A stretch of 38,809 nt of DNA, from assembly GCA_013823325.1 (NCBI GenBank), contig PNLY01000052.1, positions 1-38,809 of the forward strand, in the 5' to 3' direction. Shown here in pieces: positions 26,872 to 36,231 of this stretch. Within the stretch, counting starts at the first letter, position 1, and each line of letters opens with the position of its first letter. This DNA comes from Methylobacterium sp. Its GTDB lineage: Bacteria; Pseudomonadota; Alphaproteobacteria; Rhizobiales; Beijerinckiaceae. The position numbers and the translations under genes are program-made. Under the pieces are notes generated by a model, which had not been told where the DNA came from, searched no databases, and worked only from the letters and a program-made list of their open reading frames with translations.

Positions 26872-27804
26872 CTACCTCACCGGCATGGTCAGGCCGTCCT
26901 CGGGCTGCATCGAGACGAGCAGATCAGCGAAACGGCGCGCCGCCGGCACGACGGAGCCGGCGGAGGGGAACAGCAGCATCGTCCGATAGGCGATGGCAGG
27001 CGCGAAACGACGGGCCACCAGCCCCTGCATGCCGCCGAGCGTCAGGGGGAAGGGATTCAGCAAGGCTAGCCCGACGCGCTGCCGGACCATCTCGGCGACG
27101 AAGACGGCTGCCGTGCCCTCACCGACCAGGCGAAGGGTCACCCCAGCATCGGCGAAGGCCCGCTCCACCTTGATGCGCTCGGGAAAACGCCGCGCAAGAG
27201 CAATGATGGGTTCGTCGGCGAGATCCTGCGGTCCGAGCACCTCGCATTCGGCAAGTCGATGCCCCTCCGGCATCAGGACATGCGCGACCGCCTCGCGAAT
27301 GACTTCGCCGTGGATGCCGATATGTGATGCCGACATGTCGACGAGCCCGAGATCGACTGCTCGGTCGGCAACTTGCGTGATCACGGTGGAGCTGGTGTCG
27401 ATCTCGACATTGGCGACGACATCGGGCTCCTGCCGACGGAATTCCGCCAGCACCGGCGGCAGGACGAGCTGGGCCAGGGTTGGCGGCGTCGCGATGCGCA
27501 GCACGCTCGCCTGAGCCGCCTGTCCGGGCCATCGATTCAGCCGGTCGAGCGCTGCGAAGATCGGCTGCGCCTCCGCGTCCAGCGCAAAGGCGTCTGCAGT
27601 GGGCACAAGCCTGCCGCCTTCGCGCGAAAACAGGGGGAGGCCGACATGAGCCTCCAGCGCCGCGAGCGCCCGCGACACTGCCGGCTGCGAAATGCCGAGC
27701 ATCTGTGCTGCTGCCACGGTCTTGCGGGTCGCGATCATAGCTTGCAGCACTTCGAGCTCGCGCAGGCTCGGTGGTCGCCGCTCGGCGCTCGCCGTGTTCA
27801 CCAT
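26872..27804 (-). CDS. LysR family transcriptional regulator
   Basis: This 310-residue protein has an N-terminal winged helix-turn-helix (LRELEVLQAMIATRKTVAAA, then LGISQPAVSRALAALEAHVG, residues 15-60) and a periplasmic-binding-protein-like effector domain from about residue 95 (VLRIATPPTLAQLVLPPVLA). It is divergent from the peptide-type transporter operon, with a 204-bp gap that holds AT-rich repeats, so control of that transporter in response to its substrate is likely. The ligand is unknown; regulators of this build beside Dpp-like operons often respond to opines or amino-acid derivatives. It ends 7 bp from the convergent RAM-domain gene. Confidence 0.92.
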   Translation of the reverse strand: MVNTASAERRPPSLRELEVLQAMIATRKTVAAAQMLGISQPAVSRALAALEAHVGLPLFSREGGRLVPTADAFALDAEAQPIFAALDRLNRWPGQAAQASVLRIATPPTLAQLVLPPVLAEFRRQEPDVVANVEIDTSSTVITQVADRAVDLGLVDMSASHIGIHGEVIREAVAHVLMPEGHRLAECEVLGPQDLADEPIIALARRFPERIKVERAFADAGVTLRLVGEGTAAVFVAEMVRQRVGLALLNPFPLTLGGMQGLVARRFAPAIAYRTMLLFPSAGSVVPAARRFADLLVSMQPEDGLTMPVR

Positions 27805-27853
27805 GATCGCGTCCGGCCCCTATCCGCGCCCCGCATCTACCTATGCAGCGAAG

Positions 27854-27890
27854 TTATATCATAGCGCGTGCCGTATAATTTACAGGTATA
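27854..27890. promoter_or_regulatory. AT-rich promoter/operator region between LysR and transporter genes
   Basis: The inverted repeat TTATA-N15-TATAA (27854-27878) and a direct repeat of GTATA (27873-27877 and 27886-27890) lie in a stretch that is strikingly AT-rich for this genome. TATAAT at 27874-27879 is a good -10 match for rightward transcription, leaving a leader of about 120 bases before the ATG at 28009; the -35 is poor, as expected for an activated promoter. A strict T-N11-A LysR box is not centred on the repeat. Confidence 0.45.
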
Positions 27891-28008
27891 TGAAATCGTT
27901 CTACAAGCCCGGGCGGGCGAGATCAGGGGCAGACCGGCCAATCCGGCGACTCGCCACCCGCGGCTCAGTTGTTAAAGATGGCGCCCAGAAGCCATCGGGA
28001 GGTTCGGA

Positions 28009-29610
28009 ATGAAAACGTTCAGCGCCAACGGGCTGAAAGCTCTCAAGCTCGCCATTCTGGCGGCTCCGGTCATGACCATCGCCGGCCTGGCATCGGCCCA
28101 GGAACTCAAGATCGGCCTGTCGGCCGAGCTCAGCGCGATGGATCCGCACTACCATAACCTCACCCCCAACAACCTGATGGCCCGCCACATCTACGAGCCG
28201 CTGGTCGGGCAGGACGAGAAGCAGGCGCTGAAGCCGGCGCTCGCCGAGAGCTGGAAGGCGATCGACGACACCACCTGGGAATTCAAGCTGCGCAAGAACG
28301 TCACGTTCCATGACGGCTCGCCGTTCACTGCGGACGACGTTCTCGCCACCATGCAGCGCGCTCCGAACGTGCCGAAGAGCCCGTCGAGCTTCAACGCCTA
28401 TGTCCGCGGCAAGGAATTCAGCAAGGTCGACGACCACACGATCCGGATCAAGACCACGGAGCCGGCTCCGCTGGTCCCCACCGACCTTTCGACCTTCGGC
28501 ATCATCCCGGCCAAGTGCAAGGACACCACCACCGAGGACTTCAACCTCGGCAAGTGCACCGCCGGTGGCACCGGCCCCTACAAGCAGGCCGAATATGTCG
28601 CGGGCGACCGCGTCGTGCTGACCCCGAACGAGAACTACTGGGGCGGCAAGGAGCCCTGGTCGAAGGTCACGTTCCGGATGATCACCTCGGCGCCGACGCG
28701 CGTCGCGGCGCTGCTCGCCGGCGATCTCGACGTGATCGAGAACGTGCCGACCTCGGATGTCGCCCGCCTCAAGGGCGATGCCAAGCTCAACGTCTCGAGC
28801 ACGGTCTCGAACCGGGTGATCTATTTCCACATGGATCACTTCCGCGAGGTCTCGCCCTTCATCAAGGGCAAGGACGGCTCGGAAATCAAGAACCCGCTGC
28901 GCAACCTCAAGGTCCGCCAGGCGCTGTCGATGGCGATCAACCGCCCGGGCATCGTCGAGCGCATCATGGAGAAGGAGGCGATCCCCGCCGGCCAGCTCCT
29001 GCCCGATGGCTTCTTCGGCACCTCCAAGAAGCTGAAGCCGGTCGCCTTCGACCTCAACGGGGCCAAGAAGCTGCTGGCCGAGGCCGGCTATCCCAACGGC
29101 TTCAAGATGAAGCTGCACGGGCCGATCAACCGCTATCTCAACGACACCAAGATCATCGAGGCTGTCGCGCAGATGTTCTCGCGCTTGGGGATCGAGACCG
29201 AGGTCGAGACGCTGCCGTCGGCGAACTTCTTCACCCGCGCCTCGCAGGGCGGCCAGGGCAATGTGCCCGAGTTCTCGTTCATCCTGGTCGGCTGGGGCGC
29301 CGGCACCGGTGAATCCTCGGACTCGCTGAAGGCGCTGCTCGCCACCTTCGACCCGAAGAAGGGCATGGGCGCGACCAATCGCGGCCGCTACTCCAACCCG
29401 GCCTTCGATGCCAAGCTGGACGAGGCGCTGCGCACCGTCGACGACGCCAAGCGCGACGCCGCTCTGGCCGAGGCGATGGAGATCAGCATGAACGATGTCG
29501 GCTTGATCCCGACGCATTACCAGCTGAACACCTGGGCCTCGCGCAAGGGCGTCAAGGTGCAGGCCCGCACCGACGAGTACACGCTCGCGACCGGCATCCG
29601 TAAGGAATAA
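28009..29610 (+). CDS. Peptide/opine-type ABC transporter substrate-binding protein (SBP_bac_5)
   Basis: This is a 533-residue periplasmic binding protein of the DppA/OppA class. A signal peptide (LKLAILAAPVMTIAGLASA|QE) is followed by ELKIGLSAELSAMDPHYHNL, the family block KLRKNVTFHDGSPFTADDVLATMQ, GTGPYKQAEYVAGDRVVLTPNENYWG, and VRQALSMAINRPGIVERIM. Two Cys (in IIPAKCKD and GKCTAGG) may form a disulfide. GGGAGG lies 7 bases before the ATG. The ligand could be dipeptides, glutathione, opines or similar; I cannot tell. It is the first gene of a five-gene operon with two permeases and two ATPases. A pair of strong hairpins directly follows its stop. Confidence 0.92.
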   Translation: MKTFSANGLKALKLAILAAPVMTIAGLASAQELKIGLSAELSAMDPHYHNLTPNNLMARHIYEPLVGQDEKQALKPALAESWKAIDDTTWEFKLRKNVTFHDGSPFTADDVLATMQRAPNVPKSPSSFNAYVRGKEFSKVDDHTIRIKTTEPAPLVPTDLSTFGIIPAKCKDTTTEDFNLGKCTAGGTGPYKQAEYVAGDRVVLTPNENYWGGKEPWSKVTFRMITSAPTRVAALLAGDLDVIENVPTSDVARLKGDAKLNVSSTVSNRVIYFHMDHFREVSPFIKGKDGSEIKNPLRNLKVRQALSMAINRPGIVERIMEKEAIPAGQLLPDGFFGTSKKLKPVAFDLNGAKKLLAEAGYPNGFKMKLHGPINRYLNDTKIIEAVAQMFSRLGIETEVETLPSANFFTRASQGGQGNVPEFSFILVGWGAGTGESSDSLKALLATFDPKKGMGATNRGRYSNPAFDAKLDEALRTVDDAKRDAALAEAMEISMNDVGLIPTHYQLNTWASRKGVKVQARTDEYTLATGIRKE

Positions 29611-29626
29611 CCGGCTTGCGTCGATC

Positions 29627-29660
29627 CGGTCCGGACCGGCTTGAAGCCCGGTCCGGACCG
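29627..29660 (+). other. Very stable hairpin between binding-protein and permease genes
   Basis: A perfect 13-bp GC stem (29627-29639 with 29648-29660, CGGTCCGGACCGG/CCGGTCCGGACCG) has an 8-base loop and starts 17 bases after the stop of the binding-protein gene. A mixed CACTCTTTCATTGTT tract follows, too weak for full termination. It probably protects the upstream mRNA from 3' exonucleases and lowers read-through into the permease genes. Confidence 0.8.
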
Positions 29661-29690
29661 CGCGACACTCTTTCATTGTTAGAAAGTGAA

Positions 29691-29728
29691 GACGCCATCC
29701 CGCCGGCTGTGCCGGTCGGGATGGCGTC
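29691..29728 (+). other. Second long hairpin before the permease gene
   Basis: GACGCCATCCCG (29691-29702) pairs with CGGGATGGCGTC (29717-29728) and is extended inward by CCGG/CCGG with one bulged T and a 5-base loop: 16 bp in all. No U-run follows. It ends 29 bases before the permease ATG, so the ribosome site stays free. Together with the first hairpin it makes a double barrier in the 147-bp gap. Confidence 0.8.
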
Positions 29729-29757
29729 CCGCACTCAGATCCGGAAGGCACCGGACC

Positions 29758-30735
29758 ATGCTGGCATTCGTCCTGCGCCGCCTGGCGCAAGCCCTCTTCG
29801 TCATCGCGGCGATGCTCGTGATCGTCTTCTTCGGCGTGAACGTCGTCGGCGATCCCATCTACATGCTGATCTCGCCCGAGATGGACCAGCAGCAGATCGC
29901 CGAGACGGCGCGCGCGCTCGGGCTCGACCGGCCGATCTGGGAACAGTTCCTGGTCTTCCTGAAGAACGCCGCCCAGGGCGATCTCGGCCGCTCCTTCGTC
30001 CATGGCGAATCCGCGATCAAGCTGATCCTGCACCGGATGCCGGCGACCCTGGAGCTCGCCTTCGTCGCGCTGGTGCTGGCGATCGTGATCGGCTTGCCGC
30101 TCGGCCTCTATGCCGGCCTCAAGCCGGAAAGCCGGCTGTCGCGCTTCATCATGGCCGTCTCCATCCTCGGCTTCTCGCTGCCGACCTTCTGGGTCGGGCT
30201 TATGCTGATCCTGACCTTCGCGGTCAGCCTCGGCTGGCTGCCGGCGACCGGGCGCGGGCCGACCGTCTCGATACTCGGCTTCGAGACCTCGCTGCTGTCG
30301 CTTCAGGGCTGGCAGCACGTCGCCCTGCCCGCCTTCAACCTGGCGCTGCTCAAGATCTCGCTGGTGATCCGCCTGGCGCGGGCCGGCGCGCGCGAGGCGG
30401 CGCTGATGGACTACGTCAAGTTCGCACGGGCCAAGGGCCTGTCGCAGAGCCGGATCATCGGCGTCCACATCCTCAAGAACATCATGATCCCGATCGTCAC
30501 CGTGCTCGGGCTGGAGTTCGGCTCGCTCGTCGCCTTCTCGGTGGTGACCGAGACGATCTTTGCCTGGCCGGGCATGGGCCGCCTGCTGCTGGAGGCAATC
30601 ACCCGGCTCGATCGGCCTGTGATCGTCGCCTATGTCATGGTCGTCGTCGTGCTGTTCGTCACCATCAACCTCCTGGTCGACCTGATCTATTCGGCGCTCG
30701 ACCCACGCGTGCGCCTGACGGAGGCGACATCATGA
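29758..30735 (+). CDS. Peptide-type ABC transporter permease (DppB-like)
   Basis: This is a 325-residue inner-membrane protein of the DppB/OppB class. It starts LAFVLRRLAQALFVIAAMLV, has the periplasmic loop LGLDRPIWEQFLVFLKNAAQGDLGRSF, then five more hydrophobic segments. The EAA loop is YVKFARAKGLSQSRIIGVHILKN, and ETIFAWPGMGRLLLEAI is the family's C-terminal block. The ATG at 29758 follows the two hairpins; an ATG at 29686 would lie inside them and is rejected. The stop overlaps the next permease start (ATGA). Confidence 0.92.
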   Translation: MLAFVLRRLAQALFVIAAMLVIVFFGVNVVGDPIYMLISPEMDQQQIAETARALGLDRPIWEQFLVFLKNAAQGDLGRSFVHGESAIKLILHRMPATLELAFVALVLAIVIGLPLGLYAGLKPESRLSRFIMAVSILGFSLPTFWVGLMLILTFAVSLGWLPATGRGPTVSILGFETSLLSLQGWQHVALPAFNLALLKISLVIRLARAGAREAALMDYVKFARAKGLSQSRIIGVHILKNIMIPIVTVLGLEFGSLVAFSVVTETIFAWPGMGRLLLEAITRLDRPVIVAYVMVVVVLFVTINLLVDLIYSALDPRVRLTEATS

Positions 30736-31661
30736 GCGACGCCGCTTTGCCCTCCGCCGCGGCGACGCCGCCAGTTGCCCCCGTCAAGGAGGAGACGCCG
30801 TTCCGGCGCTTCGTCCGCTCCTTCATCGAGGACCGGCTGGCGCTGTTCGGGCTCGCTCTCTTCATCCTGATCGTGCTGCTCGCCATCGCCGCGCCGCTGA
30901 TCGCGCCGCAGAACCCCTACGACCTCGCCAGCGTCGACGTGATGGATTCGCGCCAGCCGCCGGGCTCGGTCTCGGGCGAGGGCTTCACCATGTGGCTCGG
31001 CTCCGACGGCGTCGGCCGCGACCTCCTCTCCGGCATCCTCTACGGCCTGCGCATCTCGCTGATGGTCGGCGCCTTCTCCGGCATCCTGGCGGCGAGCATC
31101 GGCTCGGCGATCGGCCTGATCGCCGCCTATGCCGGCGGGCGCACCGAGACCGCGATCATGCGCCTCGTCGATTTGCAGCTCTCGCTGCCGTCTGTGCTGG
31201 TCGCCCTGATCCTGGTCGCGGGCCTCGGCAAGGGCGTCGACAAGATCATCATCGCGCTGGTGATGGTGCAATGGGCCTATTACGCCCGCACCGTGCGCGG
31301 CTCGGCGCTGGTCGAGCGGCGCAAGGAATATGTCGAGGCGGCACAGTCGCTGGGCTTGTCCCATGCCCGCACCGTCTTCCGGCACATCCTGCCGAATTGC
31401 CTCGCGCCGGTGATCGTCATCGTCACCGTGCAGACCGCCCATGCGATCTCGCTGGAGGCGACGCTGTCCTTCCTCGGCGTCGGCCTGCCGCAGACCGAGC
31501 CGTCGCTCGGCGTGCTGATCGCCAACGGCTTCCAGTACATGCTCTCGGGCAGCTACTGGATCTCGGTCTTCCCCGGCTTTGCGCTGCTGATGACGATCGT
31601 CTCGATCAATCTGGTCGGCGATCGCCTGCGCGACGTGCTCAACCCGCGACTGGAGAAGTGA
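30732..31661 (+). CDS. Peptide-type ABC transporter permease (DppC-like)
   Basis: This is a 309-residue permease. A cytoplasmic Ala/Pro-rich head (residues 1-35) precedes the first membrane segment LALFGLALFILIVLLAIAAPLIAP. The DppC-type periplasmic block MWLGSDGVGRDLLSGILYGLRISL and the EAA loop YVEAAQSLGLSHARTVFRHILPN are present, and the C-terminus has ATLSFLGVGLPQTEPSLGVLI. It forms the pore with the preceding DppB-like protein. The start overlaps the previous stop by 4 bp; the next gene follows after 2 bp. Confidence 0.92.
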   Translation: MSDAALPSAAATPPVAPVKEETPFRRFVRSFIEDRLALFGLALFILIVLLAIAAPLIAPQNPYDLASVDVMDSRQPPGSVSGEGFTMWLGSDGVGRDLLSGILYGLRISLMVGAFSGILAASIGSAIGLIAAYAGGRTETAIMRLVDLQLSLPSVLVALILVAGLGKGVDKIIIALVMVQWAYYARTVRGSALVERRKEYVEAAQSLGLSHARTVFRHILPNCLAPVIVIVTVQTAHAISLEATLSFLGVGLPQTEPSLGVLIANGFQYMLSGSYWISVFPGFALLMTIVSINLVGDRLRDVLNPRLEK

Positions 31662-31663
31662 GC

Positions 31664-32647
31664 ATGGCGCCCGTTCTCGAAGTCGCCAACCTCAAGACCC
31701 ATTTCTTCACCCGCGCCGGCACGGTGAAGTCGGTCGACGGCGTGTCCTTCCGGGTCGACCGCGGCGAGGTCCTCGGCCTCGTCGGCGAGTCCGGCTCCGG
31801 CAAGTCGGTCACCGGCTTTTCGGTGATGGGGCTGATCGACCCGCCCGGCAGAATCGTCGAGGGCTCGATCAAGCTCAACGGCAAGGAGTTGGTCGGGCTC
31901 GACGAAGAGGGCTTCCGCAAGGTCCGTGGCCGCGAGGTCGCGATGATCTTCCAGGACCCGATGATGACACTGAACCCGGTCCTACGCGTCGACACGCAGA
32001 TGATCGAGGCCGTCACCGCCCATGACAAGGTCTCGCACAAGGCGGCGCGCGACCGCGCCCGCGACGCGCTGGCCAAGGTCGGCATCCCCTCGCCCGAGGA
32101 GCGCCTCAACGCCTATCCGCACCAGTTCTCCGGCGGCATGCGCCAGCGTGTCGCGATCGCGATCGCGCTGCTGCACCGCCCGCCGCTGATCATCTGCGAC
32201 GAGCCGACGACGGCGCTCGACGTCACCATCCAGAGCCAGATCCTGGCGGAGATGCAGGGCCTCTGCGCCGATACTGGCACGGCGCTGGTCTGGATCACCC
32301 ATGATCTCGGCGTCGTCGCCGGCCTCGCTGACCGGATCGCGGTGATGTATGCCGGCCGCATTGTCGAGACCGGCGCCGTCGATCCGGTGCTCGACACACC
32401 CCTCCACCCCTACACCAACGGTTTGCTCGGCTCTCTGCCGGCCGAGGGCGAGCCCGGCGCGCCCTTGCGCCAGATCAGGGGGTCGACGCCCTCGCTGGCG
32501 CGCCTGCCGCAGGGCTGTGCCTTCGCAGCCCGCTGTGATTACGCGCAGGCCGACTGCCTCGCTATCGCCCCCGACGTCACCCCGTTCCCGGGCGAGCGCG
32601 GCGTGCGCTGCCACCATCCGCTGAACCTCGCCGGAGTCGCGGCATGA
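31664..32647 (+). CDS. Peptide-type ABC transporter ATP-binding protein (DppD-like)
   Basis: This is a 327-residue ATPase with Walker A GESGSGKS, Q-loop IFQDPMMTLNPVL, signature FSGGMRQRVAIAIAL, Walker B LIICDEPTTALDVT and H-loop ITHDLGVVAGLADRI. The C-terminal OppD/DppD extension has a Cys-rich pattern (GCAFAARCDYAQADC ... VRCHHP), which in relatives can hold an iron-sulfur cluster. It pairs with the next ATPase. The ATG is 2 bp after the permease stop, and the stop overlaps the next start (ATGA). Confidence 0.92.
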   Translation: MAPVLEVANLKTHFFTRAGTVKSVDGVSFRVDRGEVLGLVGESGSGKSVTGFSVMGLIDPPGRIVEGSIKLNGKELVGLDEEGFRKVRGREVAMIFQDPMMTLNPVLRVDTQMIEAVTAHDKVSHKAARDRARDALAKVGIPSPEERLNAYPHQFSGGMRQRVAIAIALLHRPPLIICDEPTTALDVTIQSQILAEMQGLCADTGTALVWITHDLGVVAGLADRIAVMYAGRIVETGAVDPVLDTPLHPYTNGLLGSLPAEGEPGAPLRQIRGSTPSLARLPQGCAFAARCDYAQADCLAIAPDVTPFPGERGVRCHHPLNLAGVAA

Positions 32648-33660
32648 GCACGCCGATCCTCACCCTCGAAGGCGTCTCGAAGCGCTTCACCAAGCCGCTC
32701 GATGCCGCCTCGAAATTCGCCAACCTGCTCGGCGCCAACTACAGCGAGCAGACCGTCCACGCCGTCGACAGCGTCGACCTCTCGATCCGCCAGGGCGAAG
32801 TCGTCGGGCTGGTCGGCGAATCCGGTTGCGGCAAGTCGACCCTCGGGCGCGTCGTCGCCGGCGTCCACCATGCCAGCTCCGGCCGCGTCTCCTGGCGCGG
32901 GCGCTATACCGACGAGATGTCGTCGGAGGAGCGCAAGGCGGCGACGCTCGCCATCCAGATGATCTTCCAGGACCCGATGTCCTCGCTCAACCCGCGCCTG
33001 CGCGTCACCGACATCGTCGGCGAGGCGCCGGTCGTGCACGGGCTGGTGCCGAAGGCGCAGCAGGACGCCTATGTCGCCGAGATGCTCGACCGGGTTGGCC
33101 TCGACTCGACCTATCGCCGCCGCTACCCGCACCAGTTCTCCGGCGGCCAGCGCGCCCGCATCGGCATAGCCAGGGCGCTGGCGGTCAAGCCGCAGTTCCT
33201 CGTCTGCGACGAGAGCGTGGCCGCACTTGATGTATCGATTCAGGCCCAAGTCCTGAATCTTTTCATGAAGCTGCGTGACGACCTTAACCTGACTTATCTT
33301 TTCATCAGCCATGATCTCTCGGTGGTCCGCCACCTGTCCGACCGGGTCGTGATCATGTATCTCGGCCGCGTGGTCGAGGCGGCGCCGGCAAGCGAACTGT
33401 TCAAGGGCCCGCAGCACCCCTACGCCCAGGCGCTGCTCGCCAATGTCCCGACGATCAGTGCCCGCAAGAAGCGCTTCGCTCCGCTGAAGGGCGAGATCCC
33501 CTCGCCGCTGCATCCGCCCTCGGGCTGCCATTTCCACCCGCGCTGCCCGGCAGCCGGGCCCCGCTGCAAGGTTGAGCGGCCGGCGCTCAAGGAGATCGCG
33601 CCCGGCCATGTCGCCGCCTGCCATCTGCACGATGGCGGCGTCGGCGCGCTGGCGGCGTGA
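32644..33660 (+). CDS. Peptide-type ABC transporter ATP-binding protein (DppF-like)
   Basis: This is a 338-residue ATPase, last gene of the operon. It has Walker [11 protein letters not shown]-loop [15 protein letters not shown], signature [15 protein letters not shown], Walker [15 protein letters not shown] (a DES in place of the usual DEP) and H-loop [15 protein letters not shown]. The C-terminal extension ends in the family block [18 protein letters not shown]. An insert at residues 24-40 ([17 protein letters not shown]) comes before the conserved core and is longer than in many DppF proteins. A weak 6-bp hairpin TGCTTC/GAAGCA lies straight after the stop. Confidence 0.92.
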   Translation: MSTPILTLEGVSKRFTKPLDAASKFANLLGANYSEQTVHAVDSVDLSIRQGEVVGLVGESGCGKSTLGRVVAGVHHASSGRVSWRGRYTDEMSSEERKAATLAIQMIFQDPMSSLNPRLRVTDIVGEAPVVHGLVPKAQQDAYVAEMLDRVGLDSTYRRRYPHQFSGGQRARIGIARALAVKPQFLVCDESVAALDVSIQAQVLNLFMKLRDDLNLTYLFISHDLSVVRHLSDRVVIMYLGRVVEAAPASELFKGPQHPYAQALLANVPTISARKKRFAPLKGEIPSPLHPPSGCHFHPRCPAAGPRCKVERPALKEIAPGHVAACHLHDGGVGALAA

Positions 33661-33764
33661 TGCTTCCGTTCTGAAGCAGGATTATTGCTTCGCCGACGCT
33701 TGACGCGGGCAGGTGTTCCGCGCGACCTCCTGATCTCACAACGGCAGCGCAGAGGAAGCGTGGG

Positions 33765-36059
33765 ATGGCTAAGAGCACCTTGTCGGCGGACCTTCGTTCG
33801 GGCGCGCTCGTCTACCACCGCCTTCCCAAGCCGGGTAAGCTGGAGATTCAGGCAACCAAGCCGCTCGGCAACCAGCGCGACCTGGCGCTTGCCTATTCGC
33901 CCGGCGTCGCCGCGGCCTGCGAGGCGATCGTCGAGGACCCGGGCGAGGCCGCCGAGCTGACCTCGCGCCAGAACCTCGTCGCCGTCATCACCAACGGCAC
34001 GGCCGTGCTCGGTCTCGGCGATATCGGCCCGCTCGCCTCCAAGCCGGTGATGGAGGGCAAGGCCGTCCTGTTCAAGAAGTTCGCCGGGATCGACTGCTTC
34101 GACATCGAGGTCGAGCAGAAGAACATAGAGAAATTCGTCGATGTCGTCGCCGCGCTGGAGCCGACCTTCGGCGGCATCAATCTCGAGGACATCAAGGGGC
34201 CCGAATGCTTCGAGATCGAGGAGCAGCTCAAGGCCCGGATGAACATCCCGGTCTTCCATGACGACCAGCACGGCACCGCGATCATCGTCAGCGCCGCCGT
34301 CCTGAACGGGCTCGACCTCGCGGGCAAGAAAATCGGCGACGTCAAGATCGTCGTCTCCGGCGCCGGCGCGGCCGCGCTGGCCTGCCTCAATTTGCTCGTC
34401 TCGCTGGGCGCCCGCACGCAGAACATCTGGGTCACCGACCTCGACGGCGTGGTCTACAAGGGCCGCAACACCCTGATGGACCGCTGGAAAGAGGTCTATG
34501 CCCAGGAGACCGAGGCCCGCACGCTCGCCGAGGTCATCCCCGGCGCCGACATCTTCCTCGGCCTCTCCGCCGCCGGCGTGCTGAAGCCGGAGATGGCCAA
34601 GGAGATGGCGCAAAAGCCGCTGATCCTGGCGCTCGCCAATCCCTATCCCGAGATCATGCCGGAGGAAGCGCTGGCCGTCCGCCCGGACGCGATGATCTGC
34701 ACGGGGCGCTCGGACTATCCGAACCAGGTCAACAACGTCCTGTGCTTCCCCTACATCTTCCGCGGTGCGCTCGATGTGCAGGCGACGACGATCAACGAGC
34801 CGATGAAGCTCGCAGCGGTGCGCGCCATCGCGGCGCTCGCCCGCGAAGCGACCTCGGACGTCGCGGCGCGCGCCTATGGCGGCGAGGCCTCGACCTTCGG
34901 TGCCACCTCGCTGATCCCCAACCCATTCGATCCGCGCCTGATCCTGCGCATCGCGCCGGCGGTGGCGGAAGCGGCGATGGCGACCGGCGTCGCCAAGAAG
35001 CCGCTGATCGACCTGGAAGCCTATCGCGAGGACCTGTCGCGCTTCGTCTTCCGCTCCGGCTTCCTGATGAAGCCGCTCTTCGCCAAGGCCAAGGCCGACC
35101 CGAAGCGGGTGATCTATGCCGAGGGCGAGGACGAGCGCGTGCTGCGCGCCGCCCAGATCGCGATCGAGGAAGGCATGGCGATCCCGATCCTGATCGGCCG
35201 CCCCTCGGTGATCGAGAGCCGCGTCAAGCGCTTCGGCCTGACCATCCGCCCAGGCATCGATTGCGAGCTGATCAATCCCGAGGACGACCCGCGCTATCGC
35301 GACTACGTTCAGACCTATCTCGACATCGCCGGGCGGCGCGGCATCACGCCTGAGGCGGCCCGCTCGCTGGTGCGCACCAACAACACCGTGATCGCGGCAC
35401 TGGCCGTGGCGCGCGGCGAAGCGGATGCGATGATCACTGGCCTCGAAGGCCGCTTCCTCTCGCGGCTGCGCCATATCCGCGACATCATCGGGCTGGAGCC
35501 CGGCGTCTGCGACATCGCGGCGATGACCTTGGTCATCACCAGCAAGGGCGCGTTCTTCCTGGCCGACACCCATGTGAAGTACGATCCTACCGCCGAAGAG
35601 ATCGCCGACATGACGATCCTCGCCGCAGGCCATGTCGAGCGCTTCGGCATTGCCCCGAAGATCGCTCTCCTGTCGCATTCGGATTTCGGCGCGGCCGACA
35701 CGCCGAGCTCAATCAAGATGCGCAAGGCGGTCAAGCTGATCCAGGAGCGCGCGCCGGAACTGGAATGCGACGGCGAGATGGAAGCCGATACCGCCCTCGT
35801 CGCGGCGATCCGCGATCGGGTGTTGCCGTCCTCGAAGCTGAAGGGCGTCGCCAACGTCCTGATCTTTCCCAATCTCGACGCGGCCAACATCGCCTACCAG
35901 TTCGCCAAGGTGCTGGGCGACGCGCTGCCAGTCGGCCCAATCCTGATCGGCGCCGCCAAGCCGGTGCACATCCTCACCGGCAACGTGACGGCGCGCGGCG
36001 TCGTCAACATGACCGCGGTCGCGGTCGCGGAAGCGCAAGGGCGGGCAGCTGCCGGCTGA
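33765..36059 (+). CDS. maeB: NADP-dependent malic enzyme with phosphotransacetylase-like domain
   Basis: This 764-residue cytoplasmic enzyme oxidatively decarboxylates malate to pyruvate with NADP. Residues 20-160 hold the malic N-terminal domain ([43 protein letters not shown]). Residues 160-400 hold the nucleotide-binding domain ([47 protein letters not shown]). Residues 430-760 resemble phosphate acetyltransferase ([23 protein letters not shown]-like [14 protein letters not shown]) but act as a regulatory, acetyl-CoA-sensing part in MaeB proteins. The length fits the family. AGAGGAAG precedes the ATG. It stands alone between two peptide-type transporter operons. It can feed pyruvate and NADPH from C4 acids, including those from methylmalonyl-CoA. 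Confidence 0.95.
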   Translation: MAKSTLSADLRSGALVYHRLPKPGKLEIQATKPLGNQRDLALAYSPGVAAACEAIVEDPGEAAELTSRQNLVAVITNGTAVLGLGDIGPLASKPVMEGKAVLFKKFAGIDCFDIEVEQKNIEKFVDVVAALEPTFGGINLEDIKGPECFEIEEQLKARMNIPVFHDDQHGTAIIVSAAVLNGLDLAGKKIGDVKIVVSGAGAAALACLNLLVSLGARTQNIWVTDLDGVVYKGRNTLMDRWKEVYAQETEARTLAEVIPGADIFLGLSAAGVLKPEMAKEMAQKPLILALANPYPEIMPEEALAVRPDAMICTGRSDYPNQVNNVLCFPYIFRGALDVQATTINEPMKLAAVRAIAALAREATSDVAARAYGGEASTFGATSLIPNPFDPRLILRIAPAVAEAAMATGVAKKPLIDLEAYREDLSRFVFRSGFLMKPLFAKAKADPKRVIYAEGEDERVLRAAQIAIEEGMAIPILIGRPSVIESRVKRFGLTIRPGIDCELINPEDDPRYRDYVQTYLDIAGRRGITPEAARSLVRTNNTVIAALAVARGEADAMITGLEGRFLSRLRHIRDIIGLEPGVCDIAAMTLVITSKGAFFLADTHVKYDPTAEEIADMTILAAGHVERFGIAPKIALLSHSDFGAADTPSSIKMRKAVKLIQERAPELECDGEMEADTALVAAIRDRVLPSSKLKGVANVLIFPNLDAANIAYQFAKVLGDALPVGPILIGAAKPVHILTGNVTARGVVNMTAVAVAEAQGRAAAG

Positions 36060-36096
36060 CCTTGGGAGAGGCTCCGCTCAACTCGTTTCTGAGCCA

Positions 36097-36108
36097 GCTT
36101 TCGAAAGC
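36097..36108. other. 12-bp perfect palindrome upstream of the second binding-protein gene
   Basis: GCTTTCGAAAGC lies 38 bp after the malic enzyme stop and 124 bp before the next ATG. It could be an operator or a minor hairpin. No regulator gene sits beside it. Confidence 0.3.
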
Positions 36109-36231
36109 AGGCCAGTGACTTAAGCTGAGCGGTTGATACCGGCTTTTCACGCTTGGCGGGCGGCGCGCGATAGGCTCATACTTCGCTTCAGGAGCGGGAA
36201 AGGGGCCCGTGCGAAACGTCGGAGAGCGCTC

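Noticed and set aside
27901..30468. 855-codon minus-strand open frame opposite the first transporter operon
   Set aside because: It is a shadow typical of GC-rich coding DNA; the plus strand shows clear binding-protein and permease families with signal peptide and motifs.
33661..33678. TGCTTC/GAAGCA hairpin after the last ATPase gene as terminator
   Set aside because: The stem is only 6 bp and the following GGATTATTG is not a U-run; too weak to call.
33420..35678. 752-codon minus-strand open frame opposite maeB
   Set aside because: Composition is Asp/Arg/Gly/His-rich without any family motif; the plus-strand malic enzyme explains the region.
36139..36161. TTGATA at 36133 as -35 of a promoter for the second binding-protein operon
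   Set aside because: No acceptable -10 occurs 16-18 bases downstream; the sequence there is all GC.
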